From: Verrucomicrobiota bacterium
GTDB taxonomy: Bacteria > Verrucomicrobiota > Kiritimatiellia > SS1-B-03-39 > UBA6053
Assembly (NCBI GenBank): GCA_020831635.1
Contig: JAFIGC010000035.1
Location: forward strand, 1 to 42,282
Direction: 5' to 3'
Length of the DNA stretch: 42,282 nt
The position numbers were made by a program, and so were the translations under genes. Each line of letters begins with the position of its first letter. The first letter of the stretch is position 1. Positions 34,918 through 42,178 of the stretch are shown here, piece after piece. The notes under the pieces were generated by a model. That model worked only from the letters and a program-made list of their open reading frames with translations, was not told where the DNA came from and did not search any database.

Positions 34918-37010
34918 GGACCGCATCCTCCGAGAAAATCAAACCCGCGATCACGGAGCGGGGAGTCGGGTTTGAGGGAGAAGTCGTGCCGATGGGGATC
35001 GGTGAAACCCGGGTCGGCGACGAGGCCGTCGAATTCGATGCCAAAGGCTTGCTCGCGGTCGAGGTGGTCGCGGGCGGCTTGGGGGTCGTCCAGACACCAA
35101 TAAAGATTGTGATTGCAGTCGGCGTCCCGCAGGAGGGCGCGGCGTCCGTCGCCGTGGATGCGGGATTGCCAGGCGAAGGCCTGCTCGGGGGATTGGGTGA
35201 GAAAGACGTTGTGTTGGATCACGCTGCCGTTCTGTGGACCGTTTTCGAGGGAGAGCATGCCGCGTCGGGGCGTGGTGAGGGGGAGGGCGAGGATGTTGTT
35301 GGTGACGCGGTTGACGCCTTTGAGGGTGATGCCGGTGGCGTGGCCGCCCATGCCGAAGATGAGATTGCCGTGGATGAGGGTCTGGTGCTGGTCGTCGTCG
35401 CAACGGATGCCCTCGGCCATGTTGTGTGAGGGGCAGGGGCCGATGCGGTTGAAGCGGACGACGTTTCCACCCCCGCCGCCGGAGACGTAGATGCCGTTTC
35501 CGTCGCCCATGATTTGCATGACGTCGTGGATGTGGTTGTGTTCGATGAGGTTTTCCCGGGCGTGCTGGAGGGGTTCGCGCCGCCACCAGTCCATCAACCA
35601 TCCGTGATACCAGGGGGGCTGATGGTAGTCGGCGCCGAGGAGGCCGTCGACTTCGTGCCAGCGAATGGTTCCGGCGCCTTCGGCGGTGGGTTCTTTGCGC
35701 AGTTTCACGCGTCCGGAGCAGACGATGGCGGTGTAGGGGAGGTCGTGGAGATGGTTGTGGGCGATGCGGTTGGCTCCGCTTTGCCAGACGAAGATGGCGG
35801 GGGCGTGCCAGTAGTGTTCGCCGAGGTGGTGGAGGTGGTTGTCGGTGAGGTGGTTTTCGCGATTGGCGTATTTGAGGCCGGGGCCGTGGCCGCAAAGAAC
35901 GATGCCGCAACCGCCGAGGTGCTGGAATCGGCAGCTTCGGACGTGATTGTGGCGGGCGCGCAAATCCATGCGGAGCCCGCTGGAGCCGCTGTGTTGGAAG
36001 CTGCAGTTTTCGATGTGACAGTGTTCGGCGCCCCGGAGGCGGAGCATGGCGCTGGGGGCGTCGTACATTTCCCAGTCGTGTTGCATGCCTTTGCCAGTGA
36101 GGCCGTGAAAGGGGAAGCGGTTGCCGTGTTCGAAGACGAGACCTTCGAACGACAGGTTGCGGACGGGTTGGTCTTCGAGGCCGGGTTGGTCGATTTGGCC
36201 TTCGATCCGAATGAACTCGGTGAGGCTGGCGGCCACCAGGTCCGCGGGTGGTTCGGCGTCATCGGTGCAAAAATAGAGGGTGAGGGCGTGGCGGTGAAAA
36301 ACCCAAGTACCCGGAGCAAGGGCGGCCAAGGTGTTTTCCGCCCACAGGGTGTGCTCGAAGGTGGCGTCATGGCCGGGGACGCCGATGGGGTAGGTGCAGG
36401 GGAGGGCGGTGCGGGCGGTGAGCGTGTCCTCGTCGACCTCGGCGAGGGGAAGGATGTTCATGGTCCAAGAAAATTTGGGAACGGTGACGAGTTCGGCTTC
36501 ACGGAGGTCGGGCCAATTTTGCAGAGCGTGGGGCGGAAAAGAAAAGGTGGTGGGACTCAGCGGACGGTCGGTTTGTGTGGGCTTGAATCCGGGACCGCGG
36601 GCGCGGGGGATGCGGGTTTCGCCCCGGAAGAGATCCCTGGGGCAGGCGTTTTCCGGAAGTGTGAGCGTCCAGACCTTGCCGCGGGCATTGGGCGGGAGGA
36701 AGTCGGGTTCTGCATCGCATTTTTGCCAGCCGGTGAGGGGGAGGGCACCCGAAATGCGGGCGGTGCCCGCTTCGGCGGCCCGCCAGCGGACGCGGCGGTC
36801 TCCCTCACGCGGAGCGTCCTCGAGTCCGAGCACCAACGTGTTCTCCAAACGGTAGGTGCCGGGGTGGAGGATGACGTCGATGTCGCCGGACCGGGCCGGA
36901 TCGCGCAGGGCGTGGCGGACCGCATCCCGTGCCCTCACGAGCGAAGCGAAAGGAAGGGATTCGGTTCCGGGATTTTGGTCGTGACCGTTGGGGGAGAGGT
37001 GAATGTGCAT
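34893..37010 (-). CDS. large right-handed beta-helix protein (DUF1565/pectate-lyase-like), cytosolic
   Basis: 705 residues, no signal peptide (MHIHLSPNGHDQNPGTESLPFASLVRARDAVR). The start matches DUF1565-like openings (G-x-D-x-N-x-G-x-x-x-x-P-F-x-x-L-x-x-A). Residues 290-610 are beta-helix coils (NRFPFHGLTG, SFQHSGSSGLRMD, CRFQHLGGCGIVLCG, NLIEHNHIHDVMQIMGDGNGIYVSGG, NLIFGMGGHATGITLKG). Such proteins act on or bind glycans, often as lyases or glycosidases; no active site was assigned. The last residues (SPAFTRK) are encoded by the inverted-repeat arm, so the C-terminus has probably been remodelled by repeat insertion. Lone gene with a repeat-filled leader. Confidence 0.82.
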   Translation of the reverse strand: MHIHLSPNGHDQNPGTESLPFASLVRARDAVRHALRDPARSGDIDVILHPGTYRLENTLVLGLEDAPREGDRRVRWRAAEAGTARISGALPLTGWQKCDAEPDFLPPNARGKVWTLTLPENACPRDLFRGETRIPRARGPGFKPTQTDRPLSPTTFSFPPHALQNWPDLREAELVTVPKFSWTMNILPLAEVDEDTLTARTALPCTYPIGVPGHDATFEHTLWAENTLAALAPGTWVFHRHALTLYFCTDDAEPPADLVAASLTEFIRIEGQIDQPGLEDQPVRNLSFEGLVFEHGNRFPFHGLTGKGMQHDWEMYDAPSAMLRLRGAEHCHIENCSFQHSGSSGLRMDLRARHNHVRSCRFQHLGGCGIVLCGHGPGLKYANRENHLTDNHLHHLGEHYWHAPAIFVWQSGANRIAHNHLHDLPYTAIVCSGRVKLRKEPTAEGAGTIRWHEVDGLLGADYHQPPWYHGWLMDWWRREPLQHARENLIEHNHIHDVMQIMGDGNGIYVSGGGGGNVVRFNRIGPCPSHNMAEGIRCDDDQHQTLIHGNLIFGMGGHATGITLKGVNRVTNNILALPLTTPRRGMLSLENGPQNGSVIQHNVFLTQSPEQAFAWQSRIHGDGRRALLRDADCNHNLYWCLDDPQAARDHLDREQAFGIEFDGLVADPGFTDPHRHDFSLKPDSPLRDRGFDFLGGCGPSPAFTRK

Positions 37011-37376
37011 AAGAGAGGAGGCGAGGGTTCGGAGTCGGATGCCTGAAACGGCGTGTTTTGGGGTGCAATAGGGAAGGTGATTGTGAAAAGCTGACTGAAA
37101 GCGGACTGAGAGTCAAGGCGAAACGGCTTTTGGAGATTCCCCAAGCTTTTGAAAGGTTGACCCTTTGGATCGTGTTGGACCCTTCATCCTATTTGATCCT
37201 TCAAAGCAACCCACAACCGGCAACAGGCAACCCTCAACCCCTCCCCCCATCCCTTATCCAGCGAGCTTGCCTCGCGATGATCCCTTATCCGCAGCGAAGG
37301 CACACCTACTTGGACCCGAAAAATGGGCTTGCGGGAAGAAGCAGGTTGGCGTACATTCATTCATAACGGAGTCGAA
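37011..37376. other. gene-free gap with heptamer and hairpin repeats
   Basis: No gene is visible. At 37206-37240 the bases fall into sevens of NCAACCN (GCAACCC, ACAACCG, GCAACAG, GCAACCC, TCAACCC). This is followed by a composite block (CCAGCGAGCTTGCCTCGCGA then ATCCCTTATCC) that recurs near 40360 and 42105. The upstream part would hold the promoter of the minus-strand beta-helix gene, but none stands out. Confidence 0.6.
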
Positions 37377-37685
37377 CTACAGAAGCTGTTTCAGCTTTTT
37401 CACGAACGAGATCACCAGACCTGGAGTCATTTCGCCTTCGCAAAGTCGGTTTGAACGCAAATAATCCAAAACCCCCTGACGGATAGGGGTCATCTTCTTT
37501 GGCATCCCGCCGACTCCGCCACCGATGGGAGGGCAACTGAAATTCAGGTTGATATCCCCTCCCAGCGTAATCTGCAGTATGATGGATTCCCCGAGAGCAC
37601 GAGCCTCCCGGAAACGATGGCCGATCCAGGCTTCGAGTTCTTGGTCGAACGAGCGGGTTTGACCATTGATGGTAATTGTATGCAT
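37377..37685 (-). CDS. small protein of unknown function, divergent from the XRE-IrrE gene
   Basis: 102 residues, ATG at 37685 preceded by AGAGGA at about five bases. No family recognised. The first 50 residues are an amphipathic mix (TITINGQTRSFDQELEAWIGHRF), the middle has a Gly-rich loop (GGGVGGMPKKMT), and the end is Lys/Leu-rich and helical (VISFVKKLKQLL). No signal or membrane helix. Its promoter overlaps the ATGTATAC boxes that precede the XRE-protease gene, so it is probably under that regulator. Whether it is a toxin, effector or simply a neighbour cannot be told from sequence. Confidence 0.55.
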   Translation of the reverse strand: MHTITINGQTRSFDQELEAWIGHRFREARALGESIILQITLGGDINLNFSCPPIGGGVGGMPKKMTPIRQGVLDYLRSNRLCEGEMTPGLVISFVKKLKQLL

Positions 37686-37734
37686 TTTTCCTCTGATTTT
37701 GACGAATTGAGACTACATGTTGTGTTGTGGTAAT

Positions 37735-37764
37735 ATGTATACACTACAAAATGTATACTGTAAA
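37735..37764 (-). promoter_or_regulatory. divergent promoter with two ATGTATAC boxes (likely XRE operator)
   Basis: Two identical octamers ATGTATAC lie at 37735-37742 and 37751-37758, 16 bp apart. On the minus strand a -35 TTTACA (37764-37759), 17-bp spacer and -10-like TATACA (37741-37736) drive the gene at 37685, so the boxes cover the -10 and the spacer. Such placement is what a repressor operator looks like. Confidence 0.5.
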
Positions 37765-37792
37765 TAAAAATATTGCGATTTAAAAAATGCAA

Positions 37793-37821
37793 TTGCGGAT
37801 CCAAGGCACTCGGGGTATATT
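37793..37821 (+). promoter_or_regulatory. putative promoter giving a leaderless XRE-IrrE mRNA
   Basis: TTGCGG at 37793-37798, 17-bp spacer, TATATT at 37816-37821 (5/6 match to TATAAT). The expected start point is at 37828, which is the A of the ATG itself. No Shine-Dalgarno precedes that ATG, as usual for leaderless genes such as some phage repressors. Confidence 0.45.
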
Positions 37822-37827
37822 GAGACC

Positions 37828-38946
37828 ATGGAGACCACAAAACAGAACGAACATATTGGATTCCGGGTGGCGGCCGCCCGCAAGCAGGCGGACCTTACCC
37901 AAGAAGCGTTGTCGGATGCCCTCGGGTTCAAGGATCGGCAAATCTTGTCGAACATCGAGTCGGGCAAACGCGCGTTGAGTCCCGAAGAGCTGGTGAAAAT
38001 CATGGAGGTGACAGGACTCGACCTCAATTTCTTTACGGACCCCTACCGACTGGTCGGGGAGGGGCGGTTCTCGTTCCGTGCCGAGAAAGCCGATGCGGAA
38101 ATGCTCAATGATTTTGAAAGTCAGGCGGGACGCTGGGTGGCGCTGTACCGTCGGCTGACAACCTTGGACGGTGATCCGCGTTTTGCAGTTACCCCCTACA
38201 CCCTGAGTCTGAAACTCGGGTACGAAAACACTTTTGAGGAAGCGGCGGCAGCGGCGGAATGGCTGCAGCGCGAATGGGAACTGGGCCCGGTACCCTCCCG
38301 AACACTTGTAGAGGCCGCGGAACGCGAATTGCGCCTGCTGGTGTTGTTTGTGGATGCCCCGGACGGCATTTCCGGCGCGGCATGTCGCCTTACGGATCTG
38401 GACACGGTGATTGTGAACCGGAGAGACAACCCCGGACGACGCCATTACGACTTCGCCCACGAGTTGTTCCACATCCTGACGTGGGACCGGATGCCGCCCG
38501 CGCGCATGGATGTGGCAAACCCCAAGGCTCACAAAGCGAAACGCGCGGAACAAATGGCCAACGCGTTTGCCAGCCGCCTGCTTTTCCCTAAGGATGAATT
38601 GCGGACGCGGTGGGAATGCCGCGATGCAAACACGTCCACGGAGCAAAGTTTGCGGAATCTGGCGAAGTCTTTCGGCACCAGCACCCAGGCTCTGTTTTGG
38701 CGCTTGGTGAATGATGGACTGCTGGAAAAAGACGCGGTTTCTGATTACCGCAGCCTACCGGAACCCTTGTGGGATTCGGTTGACACCCCCCGAACCTTTT
38801 CCGGTGATTTTCTGCGAATTCTGCACAAGTCCCTCGACTCCGGTGCGATCTCCGCCCGCAAAGCGTCGAAGGTTTTGGGCGTGACTCTGGAAGAAATGGC
38901 CATGCTGTTCGATGAGCACGGCTTGAGCAGGCCCTACGATCTGTAA
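37828..38946 (+). CDS. XRE-family HTH fused to ImmA/IrrE metallopeptidase
   Basis: 372 residues. Residues 9-68 are an XRE/Cro-type helix-turn-helix (FRVAAARKQADLTQEALSDALG, ILSNIESGKRALSPEEL). Residues 165-275 are an ImmA/IrrE (COG2856) zinc peptidase: the active-site helix HYDFAHELFHILTWD has the HExxH motif near residues 211-219, and downstream RAEQMANAFASRLLFPKDEL carries the usual third ligand region. In ICEBs1 ImmA cleaves the repressor ImmR; in Deinococcus IrrE cleaves DdrO. Here regulator and protease are one chain, a combination known from XRE-COG2856 toxin-antitoxin-like loci. The C-terminal 100 residues are unassigned. A PIN-like gene follows 10 bp later, and ATGTATAC boxes lie upstream, so autoregulation of a two-gene module is likely. 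Confidence 0.85.
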   Translation: METTKQNEHIGFRVAAARKQADLTQEALSDALGFKDRQILSNIESGKRALSPEELVKIMEVTGLDLNFFTDPYRLVGEGRFSFRAEKADAEMLNDFESQAGRWVALYRRLTTLDGDPRFAVTPYTLSLKLGYENTFEEAAAAAEWLQREWELGPVPSRTLVEAAERELRLLVLFVDAPDGISGAACRLTDLDTVIVNRRDNPGRRHYDFAHELFHILTWDRMPPARMDVANPKAHKAKRAEQMANAFASRLLFPKDELRTRWECRDANTSTEQSLRNLAKSFGTSTQALFWRLVNDGLLEKDAVSDYRSLPEPLWDSVDTPRTFSGDFLRILHKSLDSGAISARKASKVLGVTLEEMAMLFDEHGLSRPYDL

Positions 38947-38956
38947 GGACAGGATC

Positions 38957-39448
38957 ATGGAGCCGGCAAAAGGTGGAGTGGTTCTCCTGGATACAAATGT
39001 CATCATCGAAGCTCACCGTGTGTCCTGTTGGAAAGCGTTGGCAAACGCCTTCACCCTGCAAACCGTCTCCCGTTGTGTGCAGGAGGCCACGGACAGGCGA
39101 AATCAATACCGCCCCGGTTATGTGGAGGTGCCCTCGGAATCCTTGGAGGGCCGGATCGAGGTATGCGGCGTCACTGAATCCGACATCGCACGTTTGCAAT
39201 TCCGCGCCCCCAATGTGTACGATTTGGATGACGGAGAACGGGACCTGCTCGCTTATGCTTGCATTCGTGAGGCGAAATGGGTGTTGGCCAGCCCCGATCA
39301 CGCTGTTGTACAGGCCATGAAAACGCTGGAATTACTGGACCGATTCGTCAGTCTGGAAGCCCTTTTGGAAACCGCCAAAATCAAACCCGCCCGAACCTTG
39401 CGGGGGAACCACCGGAAAGATTGGCTCACACGCCAGTTGCTGAAGTGA
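38957..39448 (+). CDS. PIN-like domain protein (putative RNase toxin)
   Basis: 163 residues. It starts with VVLLDTNVIIEAHRV, the first acidic Asp of a PIN nuclease, and continues with TLQTVSRCVQEATD (Glu near residue 43), DLDDGERDLLAYACI (Asp/Glu cluster near 92) and WVLASPDHAVVQAM (last Asp near 113). These four acidic positions match the PIN active-site layout. The C-terminal 40 residues are basic (RTLRGNHRKDWLTRQLLK). PIN proteins are RNases, commonly toxins of VapBC loci. It follows the XRE-IrrE gene by 10 bp with AGGACAGGATC ahead of the ATG, so it is co-transcribed. No VapB-like antitoxin is seen; the upstream protein may serve that role. Confidence 0.7.
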   Translation: MEPAKGGVVLLDTNVIIEAHRVSCWKALANAFTLQTVSRCVQEATDRRNQYRPGYVEVPSESLEGRIEVCGVTESDIARLQFRAPNVYDLDDGERDLLAYACIREAKWVLASPDHAVVQAMKTLELLDRFVSLEALLETAKIKPARTLRGNHRKDWLTRQLLK

Positions 39449-39574
39449 ACAGTGAGTTTGTATCTTTATCCTGTCTCCCCCGCATCCTCACTTGACTTTG
39501 ACGGGGAAGGTGATTCTGTGTTTGGGTGGTTTAACGGATCTGTTGAATCACTTTATGACGATGAGGAGAAAATA

Positions 39575-40158
39575 ATGAAGTTACAACCAATCAGTATCCG
39601 TCGAAGTGAGAAATTATCTGAAAAATGGGTTCAGGAGCAAATCGCCGATGACCCGAGTATTCTTGGTTTGGGCGATCTGGTGCTGAAAGACAAAGAACGG
39701 ATGCAGCCCCGAGCCGGTCGTCTGGATCTGCTCCTGCAAGATCCCGATTCTCTCAAGCGGTATGAAATCGAGGTTCAGCTTGGTGCCACCGACGAAAGTC
39801 ATCTGATTCGGACGATCGAGAACTATTGACTGATAAACTACTGGATACCGTTCAAGAGGCGGAACCGGGGGCCACTCTAAATTACAACAAGCACTATATC
39901 GGATTGAAAGTGGAGGGTTCGGCCATGAATTTCGTAACCTTCTATCCCCGCAAAGCTCACGTGATCATGACGTTCAAATTGCCCCAGATGCAGGAGGTTG
40001 ATGAGGAACTGAGTGAGGCCGATGTAGACACCATGCCATACGATAAAGGCTGGAAGCAGTATCGTTTGCGTTTTTCCTCGCAGCCTGTAGAGGCCGAGAA
40101 GGTAGTCATTCGAAATTTAGCAAAAAGAGCCCACGAAACATACGGAAAACCAGCCTAA
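39575..40158 (+). pseudogene. DUF91/NucS-like nuclease gene with internal deletion
   Basis: The first part starts at ATG 39575 (GAGGAG ahead of it) and gives 85 residues: MKLQPISIRRSEKLSEKWVQ, QIADDPSILGLGDLVLKDKERMQPRAGRLDLLLQD, RYEIEVQLGATDESHLIRTIENY then a stop. This is the recognisable N-terminal nuclease core of a family related to DUF91/NucS, with the conserved Asp of GRLDLLL and EIEVQ. The second part (39826-40158, frame opened by a TTG) gives 110 residues that look like the C-terminal domain (LLDTVQEAEPGATLNYNKHYIGLKVEG). The expected middle after IENYW is missing and the frames differ, so an internal deletion broke the gene. A nuclease remnant beside a PIN and a Fic gene suggests a defence-type neighbourhood. 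Confidence 0.65.
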
Positions 40159-40166
40159 AGCTCCCA

Positions 40167-40428
40167 AGATGGGGTTGAAACCCCCGGGTCCGTCAGGCGA
40201 CGCTACGCGGCGCACGGATCGGATGGGTTCTCCAACCGTGGATTGAAATCCACGGCTATGCGTCGAACGTCGCTACGCGACGAAGAGCGAATTGAACCCT
40301 GACCCGGATTGACCCATCATGGCAACCCCTCCACCCGCAACAAAACCCCTCAATCCCTGATCCAGCGAGCTTGCCTCGCGATTATCCCTTATCCCTTATC
40401 CGCGGCGGAGCCGCTCCGTCCCTTATCC
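40167..40428. repeat. about 260-bp direct repeat, left copy (flanks fic)
   Basis: Starts AGATGGGGTTGAAACC and ends in CGCGGCGGAGCCGCTCCG-type text. The same sequence recurs at 41917-42178, offset 1750 bp, with near identity over the first 140 bp and high similarity to the end. It contains hairpins (CCGTGGATTGAAATCCACGG, CGTCGCTACGCGACG) and TTATCCC heptamers. The gap from 40159 to 40550 has no other content that I can recognise. Confidence 0.9.
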
Positions 40429-40583
40429 AGCGAGCTTGTCTCGCGATTATCCCTTATCCTTTATCCCATAATCACAGCTTGACTTTGTCGGGGGAGGTGG
40501 TTCTATGGAGTGCATCCGCTGTTGCCACCGAGCCCGGATGAACACTGGCGATGATGCGGCATCTTTCCAATCCAATCAAAAGC

Positions 40584-41624
40584 ATGAACCCTCAGTTTCA
40601 GATAACCAACTCCATCACGGAAGACCTTTCGCGGATCGATCAGGCCAAGGGTTTTTTGGATGCAACCAAATTATCGGAAGAGTGGTTGGGAGAGATGGAA
40701 CGGCGGGCACTGGTGCGCGAAGCGCATTACACAACGCATATCGAAGGCAGCCAATTAACCTTAGAGCAGGCGGAGCGGCTTTTGCAGGGTGAAAAATTGC
40801 CTGATGTGGACCCGGAAGACGAACGGGAACTGCGAAACTGGATTGATGCTTTTGAGTTTGTAAAGCAATATGTAGTGGGCGGGGCACCCATCACGGAGCG
40901 AATGGTACTTGAAATTCATCGGCGGCTGGTGACCGGAGTCCGCGGGGGCAGTGCCTCACCGGGACAGTACCGCGAAAAGCAGAATTACGTGATCAACAAC
41001 AGAACGAAAAAGGTTGTTTACACGCCGCCTCCCGCAAACGAGGTGCCGGGTTTGATGGCCTCTCTGGTGGAATGGATGAACACCCCGTCGGCCATTCATC
41101 CCGTATTGAAAAGCGGCGTGGCCCAATTCCAGTTGGTGCACATTCATCCATTTCGTGACGGCAACGGGCGCACGTCCAGATTGCTTTTCACTCTCTGTAT
41201 GTATCGAGCGGGTTACGACTTCAAACGTATGTTCACCATCAGCGAATTTTATGACCGGGACCGACAGGCTTTTTACAACGCGATCCAGGGTGTGCGGGAC
41301 AGCAATATGGATTTGACCGGCTGGCTTGAATACTTTGCGCGCGGATTGGCCACTCAGTTGGTGGAAGTCAAAGAACGCGGACAAAGGGTCATCCAAACCG
41401 ACCTGCTTGCACAGAGACATACCCTTAGTGACCGCCAAAAAAGGGTGATTGGCTTTCTGTTTGAAAAGCAGACCCTTTTGTTTTCGGATCTTGCGGACGC
41501 TTTCGCGGACATTCCCCGAAGAACGCTTCAACGCGATTTGAAGACCCTGGTGGATTTGGGTCTTCTGGTGACTTCTGGGGCAACCAGCTCCTTGCGATAT
41601 TCCCTGAAAAAACCCATGCAGTGA
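40584..41624 (+). CDS. fic: Fic family protein with inhibitory helix and winged-helix C-terminus
   Basis: 346 residues from the ATG at 40584, chosen because MNPQFQITNSITEDLSRI matches the usual family start (an upstream Met at 40551 is possible). Residues 45-62 hold the inhibitory motif TTHIEGSQ, fitting (S/T)xxxE(G/N), N-terminal to the Fic domain, so class II. The catalytic loop is VHIHPFRDGNGRTSRLLF near residue 190 (HxFxDGNGRxxR). Residues 280-346 are a winged-helix DNA-binding domain (LSDRQKRVIGFLFEKQTLLFSDLADAFADIPRRTLQRDLKTL). Such enzymes usually transfer AMP from ATP to hydroxyl groups of target proteins, kept inactive by the inhibitory Glu. It sits between two direct repeats of about 260 bp and has no antitoxin gene beside it. 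Confidence 0.92.
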   Translation: MNPQFQITNSITEDLSRIDQAKGFLDATKLSEEWLGEMERRALVREAHYTTHIEGSQLTLEQAERLLQGEKLPDVDPEDERELRNWIDAFEFVKQYVVGGAPITERMVLEIHRRLVTGVRGGSASPGQYREKQNYVINNRTKKVVYTPPPANEVPGLMASLVEWMNTPSAIHPVLKSGVAQFQLVHIHPFRDGNGRTSRLLFTLCMYRAGYDFKRMFTISEFYDRDRQAFYNAIQGVRDSNMDLTGWLEYFARGLATQLVEVKERGQRVIQTDLLAQRHTLSDRQKRVIGFLFEKQTLLFSDLADAFADIPRRTLQRDLKTLVDLGLLVTSGATSSLRYSLKKPMQ

Positions 41625-41916
41625 AAACTTGCGCCAATCTTACGCCATCTCTTACGCCAAACTTGCGCCATAGCTCCGTTTGCCTTTGACGGGGAAGTTT
41701 CCCACGACCTGCGGCATGGCAGCGGGTTTGGAGGGACTGGAAATGTGAAAACGCAGGGTTTGGTGCCGTATCTCGTCGCGTAGCGACGGTCCCATGCATA
41801 GCCGCGGGTTTCAACCCACGGGGCCGGACGCAAAACACCAATCCCGTCGCGTAGTGACGGCTCAAGGGCACGGGGATTTCAATCCCCCTCATTCCGCAAT
41901 CCCAAATCCATAACCG
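41625..41916. other. gene-free stretch with hairpin repeats
   Basis: No gene seen. 41640-41690 is a loose TTACGCCA/TTGCGCCA repeat. 41760-41890 holds palindromic blocks such as CGTCGCGTAGCGACG, CGTCGCGTAGTGACGG, CCGCGGGTTTCAACCCACGG and GGGGATTTCAATCCCC, typical of repeated hairpins in such genomes. Confidence 0.6.
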
Positions 41917-42178
41917 AGATGGGGTTGAAACCTCCATGTCCGTCAGGCGACGCTACGCGGCGCACGGATCGGATGGGTTCTCCAACCGTGGATTGAAATC
42001 CACGGCTATGCGTCGAACGTCGCTACGCGACGAAGAGCGAATTGAACCCTGACCCGGACCCATCAAGGCAAACCCTTCACCCGCAACAAAACCCCTCAAT
42101 CCTTTATCCAGCGAGCTTGCCACGCGATTATCCCTTATCCCTTATCCCTTATCCGCGGCGAAGCCGCTCCATCCCTTA
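41917..42178. repeat. about 260-bp direct repeat, right copy (flanks fic)
   Basis: Second copy of 40167-40428 in the same orientation. Beyond it, to the end of the window, the sequence contains further TTATCCC heptamers and a GGCAATT/GGCAACC 7-bp repeat; no gene is supported there (the short open frame at 42042-42272 runs through repeats). Confidence 0.9.

Noticed and set aside
35514-37046. 510-codon plus-strand frame opposite the large beta-helix gene
   Set aside because: Val/Gly/Ala/Glu-rich low-complexity product; the minus-strand frame matches DUF1565/beta-helix patterns.
37206-37300. Heptamer arrays considered as origin iterons or telomere-like DNA
   Set aside because: Too degenerate, of different sequence in each gap, no DnaA boxes or replication genes nearby; parB alone does not show the origin is here.
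39452-39574. Upstream extension of the nuclease-like frame (41 extra codons)
   Set aside because: The ribosome site GAGGAG and family start point to the ATG at 39575; the extension overlaps the shared TTGACTTTG text and has no similarity pattern.
40167-42178. Repeats with hairpins considered as a CRISPR array
   Set aside because: Only two copies 1750 bp apart, no regular spacers and no cas genes.
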